Source: Comamonas testosteroni TK102
GTDB lineage: Bacteria; Pseudomonadota; Gammaproteobacteria; Burkholderiales; Burkholderiaceae_C
Length of the DNA: 64,000 bases
Assembly (NCBI RefSeq): GCF_000739375.1
Contig: NZ_CP006704.1
Coordinates: 3,658,001 to 3,722,000 of the forward strand
Direction: 5' to 3'
In this document: one piece after another, positions 35,489 through 42,766 of the stretch
Numbering within the stretch: position 1 is the stretch's first letter
How the letters are laid out: every line of letters begins with the position of its first letter
Translations under genes and position numbers: made by a program
The notes under the pieces: model-generated
The model's input: only the letters and a program-made list of their open reading frames with translations
Databases searched by the model: none
What the model was told of the DNA's origin: nothing

Positions 35489-35516
35489 GGGGCACCTCTC
35501 TGTTTTTTGGATCTAG

Positions 35517-35593
35517 GACTTACGCAAACAAGAATGCAACAACGGCCTGCCTTCTGAGGCATTCGCCTTGCCTGAACCCGTTTTGCGTAAGTC
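35517..35593. repeat. Mini-element with 12-base terminal inverted repeats between soxZ and soxA
   Basis: GACTTACGCAAA (35517-35528) and TTTGCGTAAGTC (35582-35593) are exact inverted copies around a 53-base interior with no gene. This is the size and form of a miniature inverted-repeat element or an IS-end remnant. It is transcribed within the sox message 29 bases upstream of the soxA start and could fold into a long hairpin affecting soxA expression. Confidence 0.7.
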
Positions 35594-35655
35594 GTGGGAT
35601 TGATTCTGGTCCAGGGTGAAGGCTGGCCGCCGGCCAGCCGCTGTCTGCGCCGTGC

Positions 35656-35967
35656 TCAGCTCACGGTCGCTTCATCGGTGCGGGTCTCGCCCTTGTTGTC
35701 CTTCCAGCTCACCGAGATCTTGTCCCCCGCCTTGGCCCCCTTGACCACGAACTGCAGAAACGGGTTCTTGGAAACCGCAGGCCCCCATTCGGCCTGCAGC
35801 ACCTGCTTGCCGTTGTGCGCTGCCGTCACCTCCTGAATAAACCATGCGGGCACGGTCTTGCCTTCCGCATCCTTGCGCTGGCCAGTCTCCATCTCATGGG
35901 ACATCAGCACGCGCACGGTAGTCTTGTCACCTGCAGCCTGGGCACGAATACGCATTGGATCAGCCAT
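35656..35967 (-). CDS. soxZ: Sulfur carrier partner SoxZ
   Basis: A 103-residue SoxZ, the Ig-like partner of SoxY, exported together with it as it has no signal of its own. MADPMRIRAQAAGDKTTVRV and NPFLQFVVKGAKAGDKISVS are typical. ATG 35967 has AGGAG eight bases upstream and is preferred over the in-frame start at 36000. It begins 32 bases after soxY. Confidence 0.95.
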   Translation of the reverse strand: MADPMRIRAQAAGDKTTVRVLMSHEMETGQRKDAEGKTVPAWFIQEVTAAHNGKQVLQAEWGPAVSKNPFLQFVVKGAKAGDKISVSWKDNKGETRTDEATVS

Positions 35968-35999
35968 GTTCTTCTCCTGTTTCAGAGGATTGGTTGCCA

Positions 36000-36455
36000 T
36001 CAGCCGCCGCAGCCACCGAGGGTGACCTTGACTTCCTTCTTGGCGTAGAAGGCCTTGCCATCGTTGGTGATGGCCACGGCATACACATCCGAGGACTGGC
36101 CCAGCTTTGCGCGGGTCAGGAAATTGGCGTCCAGCGCCTCGTTGACGGTGAAGGCCGCCACCAGCGTATTGGGGTTCTTTTCCACCAGCACCAGCATCTG
36201 CTTCACATTGGGCAGGCTGGTGGCCGCGCCCAGGGGCACGACGGCCCCGTTTTCGGCGATGTCGGGCGCCGTCAGCGTCACGTCCTTGCTCTCGGCGGGC
36301 GCAGCAGCCCCCATGGCCTTGAGCACATCGGCCACGGTCTTGGCGTCGAAGGCGGTCTTGTTATAGGCCGCCTGCGCAGCCTGCGGCAGCAGGCCGGCGG
36401 CCATCAGCATGCCGAGCACGGCCGCGCTGTTCCTGAGGGCGTCTCTACGTTTCAT
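36000..36455 (-). CDS. soxY: Thiosulfate carrier protein SoxY
   Basis: A 151-residue carrier with a Tat signal (MKRRDALRNSAAVLGMLMAA) and the essential C-terminal swinging arm ending GGCGG, whose Cys149 holds the sulfur intermediates. ATG 36455 is chosen; GGAGACAACG lies upstream. It forms SoxYZ with the following gene and is the substrate platform for SoxXA, SoxCD and SoxB. Confidence 0.96.
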   Translation of the reverse strand: MKRRDALRNSAAVLGMLMAAGLLPQAAQAAYNKTAFDAKTVADVLKAMGAAAPAESKDVTLTAPDIAENGAVVPLGAATSLPNVKQMLVLVEKNPNTLVAAFTVNEALDANFLTRAKLGQSSDVYAVAITNDGKAFYAKKEVKVTLGGCGG

Positions 36456-36491
36456 CGTTGTCTCCTTTTCATTCACATCACACAAGCGGGC

Positions 36492-37562
36492 TCAGGGCTT
36501 GGCCCCGGCAGCCAGCCACTGGGCAATCACCCTGGCATCAGCATCGCTGAGATTGGGCTGAGGCGGCATGGGTGTTGATCCCCAGACGCCGGAGCCTCCG
36601 ACCCTGATCTTGTTTGCCAGATAGTCCGACTGGCCGCCGTGCTTGCCGGCAATGTCGCTGAAGGCCGGGCCGACGAGTTTCTGCGCCATGCCATGGCACG
36701 CCATGCAGGCGTTCTTTTCCAGCAAGGCCGTCGGCGCCGCACTGGCCGATTTCCCGGTGGCTGCGGGCGGCCCTGCCTTGCTGGCACCGCCATCGGTGGT
36801 TATGCCGCGCTGGGCACCGACCAGCCGGTTCTGCTGGGCCAGATTGCCGTGGTTGTTGCCGGCATGCTCGGGCAAGGCCGAGCGCAGCGTGGGCGCGGGG
36901 CCGCAGTTGCTCATGCAGGCAGTAGCCAGCACATCGGGCCTGGCGCCTTTGCCGAACTCGTTGCCGGGCCACAGCGCATGCCGAGTCGTCATGCCGTTGC
37001 GGTTGGGCAGCTTCTGCTGTACCTCGGCGATATTGCTGTCGCTGAGTGTGAAGTTCTCGGGCACCACGCCGCCGAGGTTGAGCAGATAGGCGGTGACGGC
37101 ATACACCTCTTCGGTGGACAGCGACTTGGGCGCATTCCAGGGCATGGCACGGTTGATGTAATCCCACAGCGTGGAGACCGTGGCCACCTTCATCAGGGTC
37201 GTGCGCCCCGGAAAGGCCGGATCCTTGAGCCGCGCCACATGGCCGGTCCTGATGTCCTCGGCCGTGGTGCCGCCGACCAGCGGGCTGAACACCTCGTTGG
37301 ATTCGCCGAACACCCCGTGGCAGGACGCGCACTTCGCCTCCCACACATCCATGCCTTTTTGCACGGACCCCGAGCCCGGGGGCAGCCCCTTGAAATCCGG
37401 GCGCACATCGATATCCCAGGCCAGAACCTCCTTGCCCGTGGCATTGCGACCCACGCCGGGATAGCGGTCTTCGCCAGACTTGCCCTGTGCCGCAGCGGGC
37501 CCGGCAGCCACGCCCATGGCCAGCAGCGCCAGCAGCACCAGCGGTTTACGCAAGCTGAACAT
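36492..37562 (-). CDS. soxD: Sulfur dehydrogenase cytochrome subunit SoxD
   Basis: A 356-residue periplasmic di-heme cytochrome c. It has a signal peptide (cleavage after AAAQ near residue 26), heme site 1 CASCH (KCASCHGVFGE, about 77) and heme site 2 CMACH (NACMACHGMAQKLVG, about 283). With SoxC it oxidises SoxY-bound sulfane sulfur by six electrons. Its first 17 bases overlap the end of soxC, so the two are translationally coupled. The C-terminal domain is strikingly like the separate 106-residue cytochrome at 38954-39274. Confidence 0.93.
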   Translation of the reverse strand: MFSLRKPLVLLALLAMGVAAGPAAAQGKSGEDRYPGVGRNATGKEVLAWDIDVRPDFKGLPPGSGSVQKGMDVWEAKCASCHGVFGESNEVFSPLVGGTTAEDIRTGHVARLKDPAFPGRTTLMKVATVSTLWDYINRAMPWNAPKSLSTEEVYAVTAYLLNLGGVVPENFTLSDSNIAEVQQKLPNRNGMTTRHALWPGNEFGKGARPDVLATACMSNCGPAPTLRSALPEHAGNNHGNLAQQNRLVGAQRGITTDGGASKAGPPAATGKSASAAPTALLEKNACMACHGMAQKLVGPAFSDIAGKHGGQSDYLANKIRVGGSGVWGSTPMPPQPNLSDADARVIAQWLAAGAKP

Positions 37563-38898
37563 TGGCGACCTCCCCGTTGGCTCGTACCACCCAGGACTGG
37601 ATGGAGTTGTTGTGATAGATGGAGCGCGTTCCGCGTGCGGCACGCAGTTGCTGGTTGCTGGGCTGCACATAGCCGGTTTCATCCATGGCGCGGCTCTGGA
37701 TGATGCATTCCTCGCCATTCCAGACCCAGTCCAGATGAAAGCGCGTCAGGCACTTGTCCATCACCGGCCCTTCGAGCCGGGCCGTGCGCCAGTTGCGGCC
37801 GCCGTCCACGCTCACATCCACGCGCCTGACCTTGCCGCGCCCCGACCAGGCCAGGCCCGTGATGTTGTAGAAGCCCTTGTCCAGCAGCATCTGCCCGCCG
37901 GACGGCGTGGTGACCACGCTCTTGCACTCCTGAATGCTGGAGTACTGGCGGTGCTGCCCATCGGGCATCAGGTCCACATAGTGGATGGCCTCGTCCTTGG
38001 CCGCATAAGGCATGTCGCCCACTTCGATGCGGCGCAGGTATTTCACCCAGCTCACGCCCTGTACGCCGGGCACCACCAGGCGCAGCGGATAGCCCTGCTC
38101 GGGCCGCAGCATCTCGCCGTTCTGGCCGTAGGCGACCAGCACCTCGCCGGAAGTGATCAGCTCCACGGGAATGGTGCGCGTCATCGACGAGCCGTCCGCC
38201 CCCTCGGCCAGGATGAAACGGCCTTTCTTCAGATCGGCGCCGGCCATCTCCAGCAGGGTGATCAGGGGCACGCCTGTGAACTCGCTGCACGACAGCATGC
38301 CGTGCGTGTACTGCACCGTGGGCACGGCCACATTGCCCCACTCCATGCCGGTATTGGCGCCGCATTCGATGAAATGAAAGCGCGACACCGAAGGCAGACG
38401 CATGATCTCGTCCATGGTGAAGACCTTGGAGTGCTTCACCAGACCATTGATCATCAGCCTGTGCTTGGAGGGGTCGATATCCCACCAGCCCTGGTGGTGC
38501 CGCTCGAAATGCAGACCGCTGGGCGTGACGATGCCGAACAGCGACTGCAGCGGTGCAAACGATACCGAAGCCTGCTTGGTCTGGGTCAGCCCCGGGCTCT
38601 GGCGACGCTGCACATTGGCCTCGTACCTGGAAGGCTTGCCGTAGCCGTCGGTGACCACCGGCTGGCCCAGGCCCTTGCTGTGCGCGGGCAGCTCCAGAAT
38701 ATTCGGGTCTCCCTCGCCGCTCACGGCCTGCCGGCGCTGCGCATGGACAGCTGCAGCGCCGGCCGCTGCGGCCGCGAAAGCCCCGCGGATGAAGTCCCGC
38801 CGGCCGGCCCTGCCCTCGGCAAACACGGTGCCGACATCGCCTGAGCGCACGAAATTCTCGGGTGCCTTGCGCACCTTGCCCATCAACTGGCTTTGCAT
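37546..38898 (-). CDS. soxC: Sulfane dehydrogenase molybdenum subunit SoxC
   Basis: A 450-residue molybdopterin protein of the sulfite oxidase family. The Tat signal is internal to the N-terminus (AGRRDFIRGAFAAAAAGAA, about 31-49), which makes an unusually long n-region. The molybdenum-ligating Cys is in HFIECGANTGMEW. The dimerisation domain occupies the C-terminal 120 residues. Two starts, ATG 38898 and ATG 38883, are possible; the first is used here. The presence of soxCD means thiosulfate can be oxidised fully to sulfate without sulfur globules. Confidence 0.95.
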   Translation of the reverse strand: MQSQLMGKVRKAPENFVRSGDVGTVFAEGRAGRRDFIRGAFAAAAAGAAAVHAQRRQAVSGEGDPNILELPAHSKGLGQPVVTDGYGKPSRYEANVQRRQSPGLTQTKQASVSFAPLQSLFGIVTPSGLHFERHHQGWWDIDPSKHRLMINGLVKHSKVFTMDEIMRLPSVSRFHFIECGANTGMEWGNVAVPTVQYTHGMLSCSEFTGVPLITLLEMAGADLKKGRFILAEGADGSSMTRTIPVELITSGEVLVAYGQNGEMLRPEQGYPLRLVVPGVQGVSWVKYLRRIEVGDMPYAAKDEAIHYVDLMPDGQHRQYSSIQECKSVVTTPSGGQMLLDKGFYNITGLAWSGRGKVRRVDVSVDGGRNWRTARLEGPVMDKCLTRFHLDWVWNGEECIIQSRAMDETGYVQPSNQQLRAARGTRSIYHNNSIQSWVVRANGEVANVQLA

Positions 38899-38953
38899 AA
38901 GCTCTCTCTTTGATCGCTGGTGGTGCTTGCCGGGAAAGCGTGAAGCGCCTGTC

Positions 38954-39274
38954 TCATCTGGCACCCTTGAGAATCCAGGCCGCCAGTGTCTGGGTGTCGG
39001 CATCGCTGAGTGCGGGCTGGGCAGGCATGGGCACCGGCCCCCATTTGCCGGAGCCGCCGGCCTTGATGCTCTTGACCAGGTAGGCCTGTGCATCGGCCTG
39101 GGCCGCATATTTGCTGGCCACGTCCTGAAACGCCGGGCCTACCAGTTTCTGCTGCGCCGCATGGCAGGCCATGCAGGCGTTCTTCTGCGCCAGCGCCTGA
39201 TCCGCCTGCGCCAGCGCAGGAACAGCCAGCCCCAGAAGCACCGTCAAGCCACCCAGCCAGAATGCAGTCTTCAT
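38954..39274 (-). CDS. Small class I cytochrome c of the sox cluster
   Basis: A 106-residue periplasmic cytochrome with signal peptide (cleavage after ALA near residue 22), heme site CMACH in KNACMACHAAQQKLVGPAFQ and axial Met in WGPVPMPAQP. It is closely similar to the C-terminal domain of SoxD in this cluster (KNACMACHGMAQKLVGPAFS and WGSTPMPPQP), indicating a domain duplication. It probably takes electrons from SoxCD or SoxXA to the terminal oxidase. It is first in the sox core transcript, downstream of an AT-rich candidate operator. Confidence 0.88.
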   Translation of the reverse strand: MKTAFWLGGLTVLLGLAVPALAQADQALAQKNACMACHAAQQKLVGPAFQDVASKYAAQADAQAYLVKSIKAGGSGKWGPVPMPAQPALSDADTQTLAAWILKGAR

Positions 39275-39285
39275 CGCTTGGTCTC

Positions 39286-39318
39286 CTTATATTTATATAT
39301 AAGCATGTTGTTATTTAA
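39286..39318. promoter_or_regulatory. Candidate SoxR operator 1, upstream of sox core operon
   Basis: AT-rich ATATAAGCATGTTGTTATTT, with ATATTTAT to its left, just upstream of the cytochrome gene. The same word order (ATATAAGCA-GT-...ATTTAA) occurs at 40987-41014, the other sox promoter. ArsR-family operators usually have this kind of AT-rich imperfect dyad. Confidence 0.5.
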
Positions 39319-39350
39319 AGTATCGACCAGGATGCCCAATTTGAAATCCC

Positions 39351-39396
39351 GCGCTAACCCTCGTTATTCCTGAACAGGAACAACGAGGCTCAGCGC
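39351..39396. repeat. Long hairpin overlapping the soxW-like stop codon
   Basis: GCGCT...CCTCGTT-A-TTCCTG-AA-CAGGAA-C-AACGAGG...AGCGC forms a long stem with only single-base bulges. There is no U-tract on either strand. It may protect or process the soxH-soxW message, or reduce read-through into the sox core. Confidence 0.65.
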
Positions 39397-39884
39397 CCCT
39401 GCAGCGCCGCGCGGGCCGTCTGCATGCGCTCATCCAGATAAGCGCCATAGAAGTCGGGGATGGAGCTGCCGCTCAAGCGCTCGGCCACCTCCTTGTGAGC
39501 GGCTCCATAGAAGAGCACGGTCGGCGCGACCTCGATGCCCAGTTGCCTGACCATGTCGCCATGCGTGGTCGCCGCGCCATTCCAGTCCTGCAAAGCCTCA
39601 CGCGACAGAAAATGAATCTGGGTCACCAAGGCCCCGGAGCGCTGCAGCGGCAGCAGATGATGCTCGCGCACCAGCTTGCAGAACGGACAGCCATGCAGGC
39701 TGGCCATCACCACCAGCGGCTGCTTGCGGGCCAGCGCCAAGGCCAGGTCATGCCGCAGACTCTGGCTGGTGGGCAGCAGACGCTCCGAAGCATCGAGCGC
39801 CGCCCACGCCGGTGCCGCGCCCGCCAGCAGCAACTGCAAGCACAGTCTTCTGCGGGCATCAAGGAAGCGGGCCGTGGCCGTCAC
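39390..39884 (-). CDS. SoxW-like periplasmic thioredoxin
   Basis: A 164-residue exported thioredoxin-fold protein. A signal peptide (RRRLCLQLLLAGAAPAWA) precedes the active site HGCPFCKLV (about residue 64-72) and the cis-Pro loop VAPTVLFYG. SoxW-type thioredoxins keep SoxYZ or SoxV in the reduced state; assignment is by context. Its start overlaps the stop of the SoxH-like gene by four bases. The gene ends inside the long hairpin at 39351-39396. Confidence 0.8.
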   Translation of the reverse strand: MTATARFLDARRRLCLQLLLAGAAPAWAALDASERLLPTSQSLRHDLALALARKQPLVVMASLHGCPFCKLVREHHLLPLQRSGALVTQIHFLSREALQDWNGAATTHGDMVRQLGIEVAPTVLFYGAAHKEVAERLSGSSIPDFYGAYLDERMQTARAALQGR

Positions 39885-40900
39885 GGCTTTTCCTGCTCCA
39901 TCAGCAAAAAGGTGTTGTAGGCATTCATGCGATTGGCTTCCTTGAACAGCGGGTAGGCCGAAAACCTGGACCAGTCCGTCGCCTGATAGGCCTCGTCAAA
40001 CGGGTCGAGATTGGCGGCGGCCTTGCCCATGGCTTCGCGCAGATAGTGCAGATAGTCACGCGTCAGCTGCATGTCCTGGCGTGGTTGCTCGGAGGCCGGG
40101 CCGTGGCCCGGCACCATGACCTTGACGGGCAGCCTGAGCAATTCGTCCAGCGCGGCAATCCAGTGCCGGCTGTCGGCCTGGCCCACATAGGGAATGCGGT
40201 TGCGAAACACCACATCGCCGATGAAGAGCACGCCGCTTTGCGGCAGGAAGATGGCCGTATCCTCCGGCGTATGCGAGGGCCCCATGTGCTGCAGCACAAG
40301 GTCCACGCCCCCGACCCTGAGCGTGGAGCTGTCGCCCGACACCCATTGACTCGCCGGCACCAGGCGCGTGCTCCGGTCGACCCAGGGAGCCAGATCCTTG
40401 CGCGAAGCCTCAAGCCGCAGATGCGCGGTCTCGGAGTTGATGTATTCACGCGCCTGGGCATGGGCCACGATTTTGGCGCCCAGTGCCTCGAACACCTGCA
40501 GGCCATAGATGTGGTCGGCGTGATAGTGGGTCAGCAGCACATGGCTGATGGGCTTGGGCGTCAGCGTGCGGATTTTCTGCACCAGCTCCTCGGCCAGCGC
40601 GGGCGAGCCCAGCGCATCGATCACGACCACGCTGTCTGCGGTGATGACAAAGCCCGCGTTGGAGATGAAATTGCGATTGGCCGCACTGCCCAGTGCCGAT
40701 ACACCCTGCACGAAAAACACATTGGGCGCCACCTGCTGCAGCGCCATGACGGGTGCGCTGGCCGCCACGGGAGTGCCCGCCACGGGGGTGCCCGCCACGG
40801 GGTGCCCATCATGCGCAGCCGCTGCACCCGGCGCTGCGATGGTCGCTGCGATTGCCATTCCTGCAAAGCTCCCCAGCGCAGCTCCTGCCCAGCTTGTCAT
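39881..40900 (-). CDS. SoxH-like metallo-beta-lactamase-fold hydrolase
   Basis: A 339-residue exported metallohydrolase. ATG 40900 (GGGAGAC upstream) begins a signal-like segment. The metal ligands are in LLTHYHADHIYG (HxHxDH), with further His in QHMGPSHTPEDT and VPGHGPASEQ. It resembles SoxH and the zinc hydrolases of quinoprotein relay systems. A Val-Ala-Gly-Thr-Pro unit is tandemly repeated near residue 35-48, a product of a 15-base DNA repeat. It heads the soxH-soxW unit, divergent from the DsrE gene. Confidence 0.8.
   Translation of the reverse strand: MTSWAGAALGSFAGMAIAATIAAPGAAAAHDGHPVAGTPVAGTPVAASAPVMALQQVAPNVFFVQGVSALGSAANRNFISNAGFVITADSVVVIDALGSPALAEELVQKIRTLTPKPISHVLLTHYHADHIYGLQVFEALGAKIVAHAQAREYINSETAHLRLEASRKDLAPWVDRSTRLVPASQWVSGDSSTLRVGGVDLVLQHMGPSHTPEDTAIFLPQSGVLFIGDVVFRNRIPYVGQADSRHWIAALDELLRLPVKVMVPGHGPASEQPRQDMQLTRDYLHYLREAMGKAAANLDPFDEAYQATDWSRFSAYPLFKEANRMNAYNTFLLMEQEKP
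40768..40804. repeat. 15-base tandem repeat inside the soxH-like gene
   Basis: Units of gccacgggagtgccc and gccacgggggtgccc followed by a partial unit. Translated on the minus strand they give GTPVA repeats, so unit number can vary without frameshift. Confidence 0.65.
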
Positions 40901-40984
40901 CGCGGTGTCTCCCTTGCGTGTGCAGCGACCGGCGCCATCGAAGCCGCCACTAGCGCTTGCCCTATTTTTGAATGCCTGCCTCCC

Positions 40985-41016
40985 CATTAATATAAGCAAG
41001 TGGCAATATTTAACCA
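40985..41016. promoter_or_regulatory. Candidate SoxR operator 2, between divergent soxH-like and dsrE-like genes
   Basis: TTAATATAAGCAAGTGGCAA followed by TATTTAA. It shares ATATAAGCA and ATTTAA blocks with the site at 39286-39318 and sits in the divergent promoter region. Confidence 0.5.
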
Positions 41017-41060
41017 GCAGCATCTTCCCTGATGCCCACAGACACCACAGGAGACCTTCG

Positions 41061-41474
41061 ATGAAGCGCCAACTTGTTGCCCTGAGCTTTGCCCTGTGCA
41101 CGGCGATTGCCGCTGCACAGGATGTGAAAGTGGTCTATCACGTCAACACCGGCGTGGAGACGGCGGCCGCCATACTCGGCAATATCACCAACGAACTCAA
41201 TGCCTCGCCCACCGACAAGATCGTGGTGGTCACCCACGGGCCCGGCATAGACTTTCTGCTGAGCAACGCCAAGGACAGCAGGGGCCGCGAGTTCAGCGGC
41301 CAGGTCAGCGCGCTGGCGGGGCGCGGCGTGGAGTTCAAGGTCTGCAACAACACGCTGCAGACACGCGAGCTCGAAGCCTCCAGCCTGCTCATGGAAGCGT
41401 CGGTCGTCCCCTCGGGCGTGGCCGAAGTGGCGCGCCTGCAGGCCAGGGAAGGCTTTGTCTATCTCAAGCCCTGA
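41061..41474 (+). CDS. Periplasmic DsrE-family protein
   Basis: A 137-residue DsrE-like protein with signal peptide (MKRQLVALSFALCTAIAAAQ). Strand-turn segments KVVYHVNTGVE and KIVVVTHGPGIDFLL and the cysteine in VEFKVCNNTLQTRELEAS are characteristic. DsrE-type proteins carry persulfide sulfur. It is divergent from the SoxH-like gene across a candidate SoxR operator. GGAGACC precedes ATG 41061 by about seven bases. A terminator follows. Confidence 0.83.
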   Translation: MKRQLVALSFALCTAIAAAQDVKVVYHVNTGVETAAAILGNITNELNASPTDKIVVVTHGPGIDFLLSNAKDSRGREFSGQVSALAGRGVEFKVCNNTLQTRELEASSLLMEASVVPSGVAEVARLQAREGFVYLKP

Positions 41475-41490
41475 GCTGGAAGCGGGCATG

Positions 41491-41516
41491 AAAAAAGGCG
41501 CCGCAGGCGCCTTTGC
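41491..41516. terminator. Bidirectional intrinsic terminator
   Basis: AAAGGCGCC-gca-GGCGCCTTT stem with an A-tract on one side and Ts on the other, between the convergent DsrE-like and ArsR-type genes. Confidence 0.8.
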
Positions 41517-41533
41517 TTCGAGGGCTCCAGCCC

Positions 41534-41842
41534 TCAGTTCTGTTCGATGGCAATCTGCACGCAGATGGTGCGGCACATATGGACGACCTTCTCGTTGGCG
41601 ATGAAGTAGTAGATGCTGACCCCTTCGCGCCTGCGGCCCAGAATGCCGGACTGGTACAGCGTGTTCAGATGCTGCGACATATTGGGCTGGGTGGTGTCTA
41701 TGGAAGCCAGCAGCTCGGAGACGTTTTTTTCTCCGTTGCACAACGCGCTGATGATCTTCAGCCGCATGGGCGCGGCCATGGCCTTGAACAGCTCGGCCGC
41801 ACTCTCGAACACGCTGTCATCCTCAAGCTCTGACGATTCCAT
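41534..41842 (-). CDS. soxR: ArsR-family regulator of the sox cluster (SoxR/BigR/SqrR type)
   Basis: A 102-residue winged-helix repressor: KAMAAPMRLKIISALCNGEK, then the recognition helix TTQPNMSQHLNTLYQSGILG. Cysteines are at 35, 90 and 94 (SALCNGEK, VVHMCRTIC). SqrR and BigR relatives sense persulfides through a pair of cysteines in alpha2 and alpha5, so a sulfur-responsive switch is plausible. Exact Cys correspondence was not proven. It is transcribed alone toward the DsrE gene; candidate operators are upstream of the sox core and the soxH/dsrE promoters. Start ATG 41842. Confidence 0.82.
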   Translation of the reverse strand: MESSELEDDSVFESAAELFKAMAAPMRLKIISALCNGEKNVSELLASIDTTQPNMSQHLNTLYQSGILGRRREGVSIYYFIANEKVVHMCRTICVQIAIEQN

Positions 41843-41990
41843 GAAACACTCCTGGGCACCTTGGCGGCCTGCAAGCGTCCCGTCTGGATTGCGTGCCGTG
41901 GTGCATGGCGCCAGTTTATAGGAAGGTCATGCAGCGTCTGCCATCGCCCGACGACAAACAATGACGGGCATCAGGCAATCCCAAAAAAAG

Positions 41991-42075
41991 AAGCAGCTAG
42001 CGCTTGATTGACAATGATTTTAGGAACTTTCCTATCTGAAATCCATTGTTGATGTGCAAAAGCAGCTATCAAAAA
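41991..42075. repeat. Interspersed palindromic element, one or two adjoining copies
   Basis: Left part AGAAGCAGCTAGCGCTTGAT, and right part (minus strand) CTGATTTTTGATAGCTGCTT. The two AGCAGCTA words face each other about 55 bases apart. It lies downstream of the Nudix gene stop codon. Confidence 0.6.
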
Positions 42076-42669
42076 TCAGGTGGGCTTCCAGTCCAGAGAC
42101 CAGGCACCGCTTTGCACGTTCTGCAGCCACAGGCAGCAGCTCAGGGTCTTGGCGTCCGTGACCTGGCCGGTGCGCACGCCTTCCAGCAGTTCGGCAGCCG
42201 TCATGCTGCAGACATCCAGAAACTCGTCGGCGTCGAGCTGGCGCTCGCCCGCAGTCAGGCCGCGCGCGAAGAAGATGTGAATGATCTCGTCGGAGTAGCC
42301 GATCGCCAGATGCATGGGCCCGGCATAGGCCCATTCGCGCGCGCTGTAGCCGGTTTCCTCCAGCAGCTCGCGCTGGGCGCAGATCAGCGGCAGCTCGCCC
42401 TCATCCAGCTTGCCTGCGGGGAACTCGGTCATGACCCGCCCCACGGGGTAGCGAAACTGCCGCTCCAGCAGCACGCGGCCATCGTCGAGCAGCCCGATCA
42501 CCACCACGGCACCGGGGTGCACCACATACTCGCGCGTGGCCTGCCCGCCATGGGGCAGGCGCACGGTATCGAGCCTGACCTGCAGAAAACTGCCCTGGTG
42601 TACCAGCTCGCTCTTGATGGGATGCTCAATCAGATGGGCTTCCTGAATTTCGGGGTCTTGTCGTGTCAT
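42076..42669 (-). CDS. Nudix hydrolase (ADP-ribose pyrophosphatase type)
   Basis: A 197-residue Nudix protein. The Nudix box is complete: GKLDEGELPLICAQRELLEE followed by TGY (G-x5-E-x7-RELLEETGY). The N-terminal strand region (VRLDTVRLPHGGQATREYVV) fits the ADP-ribose pyrophosphatase subgroup that recycles ADP-ribose. ATG 42669 has AAGGA about ten bases upstream; a GTG at 42687 would add six residues. Substrate is inferred. Confidence 0.85.
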   Translation of the reverse strand: MTRQDPEIQEAHLIEHPIKSELVHQGSFLQVRLDTVRLPHGGQATREYVVHPGAVVVIGLLDDGRVLLERQFRYPVGRVMTEFPAGKLDEGELPLICAQRELLEETGYSAREWAYAGPMHLAIGYSDEIIHIFFARGLTAGERQLDADEFLDVCSMTAAELLEGVRTGQVTDAKTLSCCLWLQNVQSGAWSLDWKPT

Positions 42670-42766
42670 CGCTGACTCATCCTTCACACGCGCCGTGGCG
42701 ACAGCGCAAAAACATGCATGGGCTCAATCTTCGCAGAAGCGGGCTTCACTTTGCTGCACTCAGACC

